Positions 22,236 to 31,814 of a stretch of 64,000 nucleotides of DNA are shown piece after piece. The notes beneath the pieces are model-generated. The model ran no database searches and was not told where the DNA came from. It was given only the letters and a program-made list of their open reading frames with translations. Each line of letters begins with the position of its first letter. The stretch's first letter is position 1. Origin of the DNA: Tricholoma matsutake (taxonomy: Eukaryota; Basidiomycota; Agaricomycetes; Agaricales; Tricholomataceae); contig AP026549.1 of the NCBI GenBank assembly GCA_026075535.2, positions 9,796,001 to 9,860,000 on the forward strand, given 5' to 3'. Made by a program: the position numbers and the translations under genes.

Positions 22236-22318
22236 GGTACTGTGGTGTAACGGTTATATTGTGTGTTATGATTACATAAGCAACTGACAGGGATCTGGGT
22301 TCGATTCCTTTTCTTACA
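22236..22318 (+). ncRNA. tRNA-like module (A and B boxes), outward-facing
   Basis: The A box-like TGGTGTAACGG (22243-22253) and the perfect B box GGTTCGATTCC (22298-22308) are at tRNA-like spacing. The flanks do not form an acceptor stem. It mirrors the module at the left end of D1. Confidence 0.4.
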
Positions 22319-22329
22319 CACTTTTTGAG

Positions 22330-22530
22330 CGGAATCTGACTGGACTCCAACCAGAATTCAACCGGACTCCAACCAGACTCCAACTGGACTCCACTGGACC
22401 AGTCTGAGTGGAATCCAGTGTTTGAGTGGATTCCACTTGGAGTCCAGTTGGACTGGACTGGGACTGGACTGGCAACTTTGCAGGCAGTTGGCTGGTGACC
22501 AGTCCCAGTGGACTCCAGTCGGAGTCCAAT
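22330..22530. repeat. Right subterminal GGACTCC array of D1
   Basis: More than ten GGACTCC or GGAGTCC motifs, in the orientation expected for an inverted counterpart of the left array but more diverged in spacing. Confidence 0.75.
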
Positions 22531-22751
22531 GGGAAAGGTGGGGGAGTGTAAAGACTTCCTTAAATTGGTTGTGGTGTGGGTATGTCATGGCATTGGTGTC
22601 TGGGTGTGAGATGGAGGGACCATTCATGTCCGAGCTTGGACTGTGATTGGGTTCTTTTCATTCTATACTGCCCCTAGCAGTGGTGTCAGGGAGTCAGTGA
22701 TGTTGTCAGAAGGGGAGGGGTCTGTAGGGTCTGTGCAGTATCAAGGGCAAT

Positions 22752-22890
22752 CACCATAGTTTTACATCTTTGCAGATGCTCAGTAGTTTAATGTCTCTGC
22801 AGATGGTCGGTAGTTTAACGTCTTTGCAGATGATCAGTAGTTTACCGTCCTTGTGGACGATTGATAGTTTAATGTCTTTGCAGATGATCA
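22752..22890. repeat. 27-bp minisatellite in C1
   Basis: About five units of 27 bp such as GTAGTTTAATGTCTCTGCAG plus 7 bases. The period is a multiple of three, so a frame could pass through. It is absent from the sibling element C2. Confidence 0.8.
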
Positions 22891-22963
22891 GTTTGCACCT
22901 AGTTGTGCTCAGTGGTCTGGGGTATCAATGTGTGGGGATGTTGGTTGGAGCGCAATAGTGTCC

Positions 22964-23323
22964 CTAGTCGCTTTCTTCATTGTAGGGGGTGTTCCACTGA
23001 AGGTCATTCCACAGTAGGGGGCTAATTCCCATTAGTGGTCTTCTGTTTGGGGTTAGGCCATAGTGGTCAATGACAAACTCCTCAGGGAAGTAGTCCTCAT
23101 CATCTAATTCTCCTTCAAAGCACCATTCCTCGAATTGTGCTTTTACCTAGGTTAAGTCCATCTTTGTGCTCCTCTGCACATAGAGGCAGCATTTTGGGCA
23201 AGTCGAGGATACTCTTCCTATCCAGTCATCTCTTGTTAACCAGAATATGATTCCGTGGGGCATTCCCAAGAGGTTCACCCCAGCAGTCTGTTCATCCTTG
23301 GTGACTGGTCGATGACTCGTCAT
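22964..23323 (-). pseudogene. C1 accessory ORF downstream of pol
   Basis: A minus-strand frame of 119 codons starts with ATG at 23323 and stops at 22964-22966. It contains a single internal TAG near 23146. It has STCPKCCLYV, a possible zinc-binding CxxC, then an acidic stretch (ELDDEDYFPEE) and a hydrophobic, Trp-containing end. No family is recognised. It occupies the position between pol and the 3' LTR where env-like or accessory genes lie, and it differs from the ORF at the same place in C2. Confidence 0.4.
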
Positions 23324-23478
23324 CCAGTTGCCATGTTCTTTTCATATTTATCAATGGGGGGGGGGAAGGGCAAACGTGAAGGGCGTCAATGTTTGACAGA
23401 TCTCGGGTCAATCATTGTCCAGTGGGTATCAGAGGTGTCATTGTGGGGTGTTAGGAAAGGGGGGTTTTTGGGTTCTCA

Positions 23479-26400
23479 TCAGAGGTGGTACCTCTTCTTA
23501 TATGCTGTCAGGATCTCGGGGGCATTCTTCAAGTTTGATTCAGGTTCCCATGTGTTTTCAGATGTCGGGTAGTCGACCCATTTCACGAGGTAACAGCGTG
23601 TCTTGCTGTGCTTCTTGTGTGCAATGATTGCTTCCACTTCATATTTGTTTTCTCCTTCTACGAGGTCAGGTGGTGGAGTCAGGAAGTTTTGCCCATGAGT
23701 GTTGTTCTCATGGTATCGCATGAGTAAAGCCGCATGGAATACCGGGTGGATCTTCCATCTCAGCAGCAGTTTCAATCGGTACGTCATTCTCGACAGGGCA
23801 TCTTCAATCACGAAGGGCCCTTCTTGTTTTGGCGCCAATTTTCTTGTTGGGTAGCCAATCTTCAAGTTCTTGGAGTCAAGCCATACTTGTTCTCCAACCT
23901 TGAACGGTTCATATCGCCCTTTTGTTCGGGCAGCCATAGCCTGTCTGGCTAGTTCGTGTGCGGCAAGAGCTTCCCTTCTCGCAGAGAGAAGTTCTTGGAT
24001 TCTCTGTTCGGCAGCCAGCACGTTCATCTTTTTGTAAGGGGTGGGGATAGCACGTGGTTGATATCCCATCATCAAGTAAAACGGCGAATGTTTTACTGCA
24101 GAGTGTGTCTTCTGGTTATGCGTGAATTCTGCTGTTGGGAGATAACACTTCCAATCTTCAGGTTTGTTCAAACAGAACATGCAGAGGTAAACCTCTAGCT
24201 CTTGGTTTACTCACTCCGTTTCTCCATTGGTCTGGGGGTGATAAGCAGTGCTCATGGATAGCTTGATCCTGAGCAGTCGTCCAAGTTCTCGGAAGAGTTT
24301 GGATGCAAATTGAGGGTCTCTGTCCGAGATGATTCTTCTGGGGAGTCCAAATCTTGTGCATACATGGCGCAGGTAAAGATCTGTGGTGCCAAGTGCATCG
24401 CTCATCTTCGCGCAAGGGATAAAAATTACCCCCTTCATAAGACCATGGTCTACCACAACCATGATTGAGTCAAATCTGTTTATTATGGGCAGATCCATAA
24501 TGAAATCTGTTGTTACCAGCTCAAATGGTCTGCTGGCATCAGACAATATCAGTGTCGGTGGTGGGGATGTCAGGTGTGTGTTGATCTTCATTTGCTGGCA
24601 CTTTGCGCAGCCTTCGACATACTTCTTTATAAAGTTGGCCAATCCTGGCCACCAGTAGTCTTGTCCAATCAGTTCAATCATCTGCCATTGTCCAGGGTGC
24701 CCTGTCATGATGCTATCATGGTATTTTCATATGATTGCTCAGCGGAGGGTTTTGTCCTGTGGCACATAGCATCTGTCTTTGAAAAAGAGCAGGCCATCTT
24801 CGAATTTCCAGTCCTCCAATGCAGACTTGATTGGGAGAGTTCCATTGTTCTTCAGGGCTCGTAAAGCATCATTTACGAGGTCATCCTTCATTATTGCTGA
24901 GACCAGGGCTCCCTGGAGCTCAGCATCGATCATTTTCACGAATAGTTCATCAGCGAGGATGGTCTTGTCCTCGTTATCAGTGTCTTCTTCGGCTATGTGA
25001 TCTGCTCTCCTCAATAGGGCATCAGATTGATCCTGGTACATGTTGTAGCTTCAGGTCAAATTGTGACAGGTAGATGCTCCATCTAGCCTGTCGTTGGTTC
25101 AGTTTCTGTGCCTGACAGAAGTATGTCAGGTTCTTGTGATCTGATAGTACCGTCACAGGGAACAGCATCCCCTGTAGGTAGTGTCTCCATGTTTCCAGCG
25201 CTCAGATTACTCCCAGTAGTTCCCTGTCATATATCTCATAATTTCTTTCTGCTTCATTGAAAGAATGTGAGATGTATCTGCATGGGTGCCAGTCTCCATT
25301 GGCATCTTGTTGTCTGAGTACTGCACCCGTCGCAAATTTCGAGGCATCAGATTCCACCACAAATGGTTTCGTTGTGTCTGGCATCAGCAGTACTGGGGCT
25401 TCATTGAATTTCCTTTTTAGCACATCAAACGACTGCTGGCAGTCGTTCATCCATTCAAATTTCTGGTTCTTCTTCATCAAATCATTCAGCAGTCTGGCCA
25501 CATCCATGAAGTGTCTGATGAATCGTCGATAGAAGTTTCCGAATCCTGGGAAGGATCTTACATCCTTCACTGTCTTTGGCATGGGCCAGTCTTTGATCCC
25601 AGCCAGTTTTGTGTTGTCCATTTCAAGTTTGTTGGGCCTGATGATCATGCACAAGAAGTCGACTTCTTGCACATTGAACTTGCACTTCTCTATTTTCAGG
25701 TAGAGATTGCATTGTTGTAGTTGTTCGAGGACCTTTTCAGTCCTTGTCCTGTGTTCTTCTTCTGTCTTCGAGAAGATCAGGATGTCGTCCATATAGATGA
25801 TGAGCCATCCTTCATCTAGCATGTCTTGGAAGAGATCATTCATCATGGCCTGGAATGTTGCCGGTGAGTTGCACAGCCCAAAGAACATCACTGTTGGCTC
25901 GAATAACCCTCGGTTAGTCTTGAACACTGCCTTCCACTTGTCTCCTTTCTTTATCCGTACATTATGATATCCCCATCAAATATCAAGTTTCATGAAAAAT
26001 TTTGCTCCCTTCAGCTTGTCCAAGAGGTCTCTGATCAGTGGCAGGGGGTAATTGTTTTGGATCGTTCCTTCGTTCAGATAGCGATAGTCTTGGCAAGGTC
26101 GCAGAGCGTCAGAGTCCTTCTTCGACATGAAGAAGAACGGGGATGCCATGGGTGATTTCAATGGTTGGATGTATCCTTTCTCCAGGTTTTCATCCAGAAA
26201 CTCATTGAGTTCCTCTTGTTCCTTCAGTGTCAGTGGGTAGACTTTGCAATCCTTCAGTACAAAACCTTCCTTTAAGTCGATCACATGATCCCATGGTCTT
26301 GATTCTGGGAATCGTTCGGATGTGGCTTTCTCAAATACCTGTCTGTATTTCTGGTATTCTGGTGGCAGTAGGTCGTCCAGGGTCTGTTTGCTGGCCTCTC

Positions 26401-27760
26401 TCCCCTCATGTTGTTCATGCGCAAGTCGCTGGGAAATGGATGTCTTTGATCTGAATCCTGATCCATGTGCTCTTCAAGAATATATATTGTGGGGAGTCCT
26501 TGGCTTTTGTAATCCTGGAGATCATGTTCATTTTCTGTATGTATGTATGGGTTGGTCCTTGGTGTTCCTTGGTCAGGGGTGGTTCTTCTGGTGGTTCAAA
26601 TACACCAATGACTGGTTCTCCTCGTATGTATGCAATCAGGTGGTCTGTCACATCTTGTTTGTGGGTTTCTCCCATTGCTCGTATTTCCATGCCGGTGTTT
26701 ATGAGTAGTTCCTCATCTGGTACTTCTTTGACCTTTACTTGAGGGGGGGTCTCCCTGGGCATAGGTGCTTCAGCATTGATGTTACCGTGATCTGGGGTCC
26801 TAATATCGTGGGTCAGGGTAGTCCCTTGTCAAGGGTTGTTTGTCCTGTTTCGTGGTGTCATTTTCATGTTCCTTTTGCCAGTGCTTCCCTCCCCTGTGGA
26901 GGTTAGCAATTCTTTCATCTTTTGCAAGATTCATCGTGTCCTGTTGCATTCATTGTATTTGCCCTTCTCCAGTTGTTCTTTCTTCTGGTTTTCTCAGGTC
27001 TTGGTGATGGCACATCTTGCTGTTTCGAGGCTCCTTTCTTCTTTAGGAGTACTCCTGGTCTTGGTCTTTGCGATGGCTTTCTGGACCGAATTCAGTTCTT
27101 TTGCTTTCTTTTCAGAAAGCCTTTCCTTCGTCTTTGCCATGGCCAGTCATGCTCAGGCAAGTTTTCTCTCCTTCTCTTCGGAGAGTCTTTCTCTTGTTTT
27201 TGCCACAGCCAATCTGGCTTGGGCAAGGCTCCTCTCTTTCTCTTCAGAGAGCCTCTGTCTTGTTTTGGCCACAATGTGTCAAATTCGTGCCATTCTGTCA
27301 TTGGGTGCATCCCTTCCGGTGTCGACCCTGGGGAGGTTTAGGGTGTTTGGGAGGGCCCATTCGGCTCTTCTTGTCTTCTCCCAGATTTGCTGGATCTGAG
27401 CCCATTGTTCTTTGTCTCAGAACTCAAAGGTTCCCTTCTTCCAGTCGATGATTGGGTTTATCTCCCATTGATGTGGAGCCTCCCTTTCATGCATCTGGTG
27501 ATCATTCCCTGCTTATTCAGGGTTCCGCCTACGTTTGTGGCCCGGATGGTGCGGCCTAAGGGATATGTCCTGATCCCTTCTTGTTTGATGAATTTCGAGT
27601 TGATAAAGACTCCTCCTGCTCCAGAGTCAAGGAGCGTGTTTGTTGTGATATCTTTCCTGTTGTCTGACTCAGCTACCCGAATAGACAGGCGCATAGATTG
27701 TCTATTCATGGTAGCTAAGAGTACAGATCCTAGGGAGACTATAGTGGTGGCTGGCGTCAT
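23479..27760 (-). pseudogene. pol: C1 Pol polyprotein, broken
   Basis: Minus-strand order: protease (TLLDSGAGGVFINS near 27590), a spacer with 22-residue repeats (27300-26900), RT with intact YMDD (25784-25795), RNase H ([17 protein letters not shown]), a His/Cys integrase region (GHPGQW ... CAKCQQMK), the core with TTDFI, SDRDPQF and the Glu of NGETE, and a chromodomain (EAIIAHKK ... YLVKWVDY) ending at 23479. It contains several stops and frame changes, including TGA at 25976-25978 where C2 has CGA. Relative to C2 about 75 nt are missing at the protease end, near 27468. Not functional. Confidence 0.88.
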
Positions 27761-27761
27761 A

Positions 27762-28690
27762 TCAGGCCGCTGTTCTAAAAACCCGATTTCTCCATGAGGT
27801 TGAGGGCTCGTTCTTTTTATTCTTTGTCAAGTTCGTCCAGCATTGTGCAGATCTTCTGGTAGGTGTCCACCCCAGTCTTTTTCTGGGTGAAGCAGTTTTG
27901 GTAGGAAGGGGGCACTGACCCCGTCTGAGTGGGGTTCTTTCCATCCCTGTGGTCAGACAATTGGTGTCCCGGTTGGTGGCAGACAAAACACAATCCCTTT
28001 TGGAGGTGTTCCATGCATTCTTGGTTCGTTAATCGGTTGATGTCAAGAGAGGGCTGTCCTTTCTTTGTCGTTTCTTTTGTCTGTTGGTTTTGCCTGGTCT
28101 TTCACAGGATTGCCATGGCCCATTTCCATTGGCCTTCGTATTTCGAAGCTGCCTTTATCCAGCCTTCGAGAGTGTTGGGTACTGTCTCCATTGTGTGTAC
28201 CCTCTTCAGTAATTCGGGGTGCAGTCCATCCATGAAGTACTCGATCATGGCTGCATATTTGGTGATTCCTGTCCTGTCTTTCAGGATGTGGAAGTTTGCC
28301 ACATATTCTTTGAGGTTCCCTGAACCTTGTTTGAGATTTTTAATCTCTGTCTTTGCCATTCCAGCATCATCACTCAGTGAGAAGGCTTCTAGGACCTTCT
28401 GTCGGAAGTCTGCATATTCTCCGAGTCCCTCAGATTGGTGTTGGTTGACAAATGCCTGCACCCAGGCAGCTGCTGTCCCTCAATTCATGAAGGACAGCAT
28501 GAAGATGATCTTCTTGTCATTCGTGTTGTAGACCTGGTCATTGATTCGCAAGTACAGGTCTATCTCCTGCAGGAACTTGGTGGTCTTGGTCCGCTCTCCT
28601 GAGAAGTCTGTGGGTGATTGGATTCAAATGTCCTTCATGGACATTATTGGTGCGGTTGCAGTGGGTTTGGACATCTCATTATAGAGGTCA
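27762..28690 (-). pseudogene. gag: C1 Gag
   Basis: The retrotransposon-Gag domain is clear between 28461 and 28102 (GLGEYADFRQKVLEAF, NLKQGSGNLKEYVANF). Downstream, near 27990, an atypical zinc knuckle reads CFVCHQPGHQLSDH, with the final Cys replaced. There are in-frame stops upstream of 28461 and between domains. The C2 copy at 49549-50440 is the better-preserved sibling. Confidence 0.8.
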
Positions 28691-28990
28691 TCAATTTCGT
28701 CTGTTAGGAAGCGGGTGGATGTTTCGGGTGGGGGTGTGTGTGGTTGTTCGAAGTCTTCGTCAGTGAGGAAATCTCCTCTTTGTCTTTCGGTTGATCCATA
28801 GAACCAATACTGTGCTGGGGTCGAGTAACGGACTAGTCTTCCATTGTATCGGTACCAAGATGAACCTGGCTGTGGTTCTGCTTCTCTTGGTGGTCAGTCT
28901 GAGGTTTGTCTAGACCCAGGTCGCTGTGGTGTGTATCGAGACGTATTGCCTACACCTATGTAGGTGGGCTAGCAGATAGTTTAGATCTTA

Positions 28991-29298
28991 GGTTAAGGGC
29001 GAAGGCTCAACCACTCGATCTAGTCGATTGTTGTTCGATGAGGTGCTTCATCAACGAGTTGTTTGGCACTGGTCTTACTTGGAGTGTCCGACATAAGATG
29101 GATAGTGCACTCTAGCAGGCCTTCTGCATAGAGTCGTTCAGGTTCATGCACTAAAGGGCTTCCTTAGTGGTTTTGAGTAAGTTTACGAGTTTGCAAGTTA
29201 AGGCTGTAGATTGCCTAGATCTAAACTAAGGACATCCCTACTATGAGTTGCAGTACTTATACTACAAGGGAGGTCCTTATTGTCCAATCAGAAAGATG
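28991..29298 (-). repeat. Truncated C-family 5' LTR of C1
   Basis: It matches 19890-20190 of the left LTR and stops abruptly at about 29298. There it joins element A sequence at a shared ATG, consistent with a deletion between two elements. Confidence 0.85.
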
Positions 29299-29613
29299 TG
29301 GGCTATTCACCCTGTTTTCCATGTCTCTCAACTAGAGATACACTCCCTGAACACAATTCCAAATTGAGTACAACCTCCACCTCCTCCAATCACCATCAAT
29401 GATGAGCTCGAATATGAGATTGCCGAAGTCCTCGACTCCAAAGTTGACAACCAACATCGCTGCAAGATTCTCTACCTCGTCCAATGGGAAGGTTACCAGG
29501 GAACTGACAAAGAGACTTCCTGGCTACCTGTTACAGAACTTGACCATGCCCAAGAACTCCTTGCGGATTTTCACACCCGCTACCCGCAGAAAATCGGACC
29601 ATTACCTGCTTAA
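29299..29613 (+). pseudogene. pol: A2 integrase tail and chromodomain
   Basis: The frame from HPVFHVSQLE has one TGA near 29367. The chromodomain itself is open (YEIAEVLDSK ... LYLVQWEGY ... SWLPVTELDH), ending in a natural stop near 29611. It serves as the reference for the two chromodomain stops in element A. Confidence 0.85.
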
Positions 29614-29696
29614 AGACGATTCACATTACTTATTCACTCAGTCCGAACTCAGAACAAACTTTATTGAAAAAAGATTTTTTGGATCTGACCGGATCC

Positions 29697-30711
29697 CTAC
29701 ACTACCTCCGCTTCTCCCTCTCCATCTTCGTCATCCTCTCCTCCGACTTCACCACCTTCCTCCGCTTCTCCACCTTCCCCGCCTTCATCCTCCTCTTCCT
29801 CACCCTCGCCCTCCTCCACGTTGTCTGCCCACCTTTTTTCCAAATATCTTTGGAATCCCGCCCAGTCATCTCCAGACTGGCGGATCCCGCGCCTTTCCTG
29901 TTGGGACTCTCGTACTGCCCACTCCACTTCCTCCTCATCCTTGTCACTCTCCCCCTCGATACTTTCATCCGCCTCCCACTCCGGGTCCATTGCATCCTGG
30001 ATCTCCTCCATTGACTCCCTCACCACTGTTGCCACCTCCCCAAACCCTTTCCTCACCACCTTCACCAGCTGCCGTAGCAGCTCTGCCACTTCTCCACTGT
30101 TTTCCGGCGGGCCCGCTGTTCCCACTCTGGACCTCGCTTTTCTTACTGTTGGGGCCTCCTGCCCCTCCCACATGACCTCCTCGCACTTGTGCTTAATGCG
30201 CATGGAGTTATCGCACATGCGTCCCTTCGCACCCATCTTGAAGCACAAAATTTTTTGATATTGGCACCTAAGCCACTTGTCAGTCCGAAAACATTGAAAG
30301 AAAACCAACTACACACCTTTTGCAGGGCAAGGCGGCCTGCACCCGCACTGGACTCGCCAATTCTTCTGACCCCACCTGCGCCCTTGACATGGCAATCTTC
30401 TTCTTCTTTGGGGACTTGCTCCCCTCGGCCTCGTCCTCCAAACCTGCAGCCGCAGCTGCCCACTTCTTCTCCCCGCGTTTTGCGGCCGAAGCCTCTTTTT
30501 TCCGCGCCGCTGCCTGGCGTGCCTCCTCTGCCTTCGCAGCCTCCTCTGATGCCTTCTGCGCCTCCTGTGCCCGACGTTCCTCCTCCCTTGCCGCCTCCTC
30601 CAATTCTCTCACCTCCTGCTCCATCTGTTCTTTCATCTCCCGCTCCCTCTGTTCATACTGAGCCTTCATTGTGGCCAATTTCAGTTGAGTGGAGCCTGCT
30701 GGGGGGGACAT
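29697..30711 (-). CDS. Antisense gene of A2: coiled coil, Zn2Cys6-like cluster, acidic tail
   Basis: The model is complement(join(29697..30267,30317..30711)), 321 residues. The intron 30268-30316 is 49 nt (GTGTGT...CTGAC...TTAG) and lies at the same codon as in element A, inside the first CxxC. Residues 1-95 are Glu/Ala/Arg-rich and coiled-coil-like. A basic SKSPKKKK near 100 could be a nuclear signal. The cluster at about 130-160 has spacing C-x2-C-x6-C-x9-C-x2-S-x6-C, so the fifth Cys is Ser. A long tail, ending in a Glu/Asp/Gly-rich stretch, runs to 321. The frame is fully open in an otherwise decayed element. It is probably transcribed from the LTR-proximal side, antisense to pol. A regulatory or chromatin role is only inferred. 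Confidence 0.7.
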
Positions 30712-30843
30712 TTTGTATAGGTGATGGAAGAAGGAAAACAACAAAATTTTTCAACCAATTGCTGCATTCGGGAGTCAACCAACTTCCTCATTTGGACTCG
30801 AACCCTCACGTGCCTTGTAGGCTCGGCACTAAGGGGGAAATAC

Positions 30844-31540
30844 TGTCACGATCCATTCCTCGCCCACTCGGAACCCACAACCTTCCGATCTTTTCCACTT
30901 TTCCTAACTCAACTCCTTCTGCCTTCGTTCCGGCCCCCTTGCACTGCCCACATTGCTGTGCACCAGGCCGCCTTGTACAGCAACCACGGCTGCCTTCCAA
31001 GGCTGCCGTCTAGTTTTGCAAATTCGACTACGGATTCCTGTGTGGCCTCCACTAGGCAATTTATCTACGCAGTTGAGACACTGCCACAGTTTCCGTTTCC
31101 ATTCCACTCTTGTTCTGGACTCTAGTATTTAAGCTTAGTTAGTTTTGCTTTGTATTCCTCAGTTCGTATATCGACATAGACTTGACTTTACCCTGTCAAT
31201 CTAAAACCTCCTTCTACTCCAACTCCTGACCTCTAAGAGTCTGAACTCCATTCGACTCAACCTCTAGTTCCCCTCTGAAGTTCTAGTCTCATCTGAACTT
31301 AACCTAAGTCCCTCTGTACTCCTTCCCGCATTTACCCACACTCTCCCACTCCTATCTCTAAAAACTCTACTCAAAATTAGGACACCAGACGAGGTGAAGG
31401 GCGCAGCTTCTTACAAGCTGAAGCCAAGTCCCTTTCGTCACCCATCCGCATAATCCACTACGACCCAACAATCTTCCACTCTCAAACACCCACCGGGTCC
31501 GACCGGATTCCGACGAGCCCTTTCGGATCAGTTCTTAACA
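30844..31540 (+). repeat. A2 3' LTR
   Basis: 697 bp, TGTCACGATCC to TTCTTAACA, preceded by the polypurine tract TAAGGGGGAAATAC. It inserted at the primer site of copia-family E, whose CCCATAACC follows directly. Confidence 0.88.
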
Positions 31541-31759
31541 CCCATAACCTATTGGAAATCAGGCTGGGAAACAAACAGAGAAGAGATAATTCTCTTAGAG
31601 ACAAGTGGGGGAAACAAGACAAGGAACATCTTGTTATTTCTCCTATACTACGGCTGTATGTAACTGTGCTATAAATAGAACATGCATCAAAACAGCTGCT
31701 CTATTAATAATATCCGACATCCGGCCTCAGACCACGGGCTTGGATTGCCTATCCCAACA
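31541..31759 (-). repeat. Copia-family E LTR with primer-site scar
   Basis: 31550-31759 is a 210-bp LTR matching 53751-53960. On the minus strand it starts TGTTGGGATAGGC and ends CCAATA. It is followed (31541-31549) by GGTTATGGG on the minus strand, the start of a copia-type initiator-tRNA half-site. The rest of the element was lost when A2 inserted or later. Confidence 0.85.
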
Positions 31760-31814
31760 CAGCACTACTATGCGGGCAATACTGTATGTCATCATACTGA
31801 CAATATCTCTCACC

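Larger units (their letters stand above)
20558..22559. mobile_element. Non-autonomous TIR element D1 (hAT-like features)
   Basis: It sits in C1; sibling C2 lacks it. The ends are inverted repeats, CTTTACAGTCCCCCACC at the left and GGTGGGGGAGTGTAAAG at the right. The motif TTAAAT occurs on both sides (20552-20557, 22560-22565), and C2 has one matching site, so it is a probable target duplication, perhaps 8 bp with mismatches. Inside, from each end, lie GGAGTCC arrays and then a tRNA-like module facing outward. The middle holds hairpins and a triple 150-bp repeat. No transposase is encoded. Confidence 0.7.
19890..29298 (-). mobile_element. Ty3/gypsy chromovirus element C1 (minus strand), with internal TIR insertion
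   Basis: The 3' LTR is at the left (19890-20488); the 5' LTR at the right (28991-29298) is truncated. On the minus strand the order is gag, protease, a repeat-rich spacer, RT, RNase H, integrase, chromodomain and an accessory ORF. D1 (20558-22559) is inserted between the 3' LTR and that ORF. The right end is fused to an A-family remnant, so no target duplication can be read. Confidence 0.9.
29299..31540 (+). mobile_element. Element A2: 3' remnant of a second A-family copy
   Basis: It keeps the integrase tail, chromodomain, antisense gene, polypurine tract and one LTR (30844-31540). Everything 5' of HPVFHVSQLE is gone. The LTR is more diverged from element A than A's LTRs are from each other (it starts TGTCACGATCC), so A2 is a different subfamily or older. 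Confidence 0.88.

Noticed and set aside
26836..28531. Long plus-strand frames with hydrophobic, Phe/Ser-rich translations over C1 (and 48474-50272 over C2)
   Set aside because: They are mirror frames of the minus-strand gag-pol. The Ser/Phe/Leu-rich pattern is the complement of the Lys/Glu-rich repeat, and no domain is present.
29399..30175. Plus-strand 258-codon Pro/Leu-rich frame in A2
   Set aside because: It runs in another frame over the chromodomain and then opposite the acidic tail of the antisense gene. The Pro/Ser/Leu richness is the complement of Glu/Asp/Gly codons.
30785..30812. B-box-like GGGTTCGAGTCC on the minus strand upstream of the A2 antisense gene
   Set aside because: No A box at tRNA distance and no cloverleaf. 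The same place in element A is degenerate.
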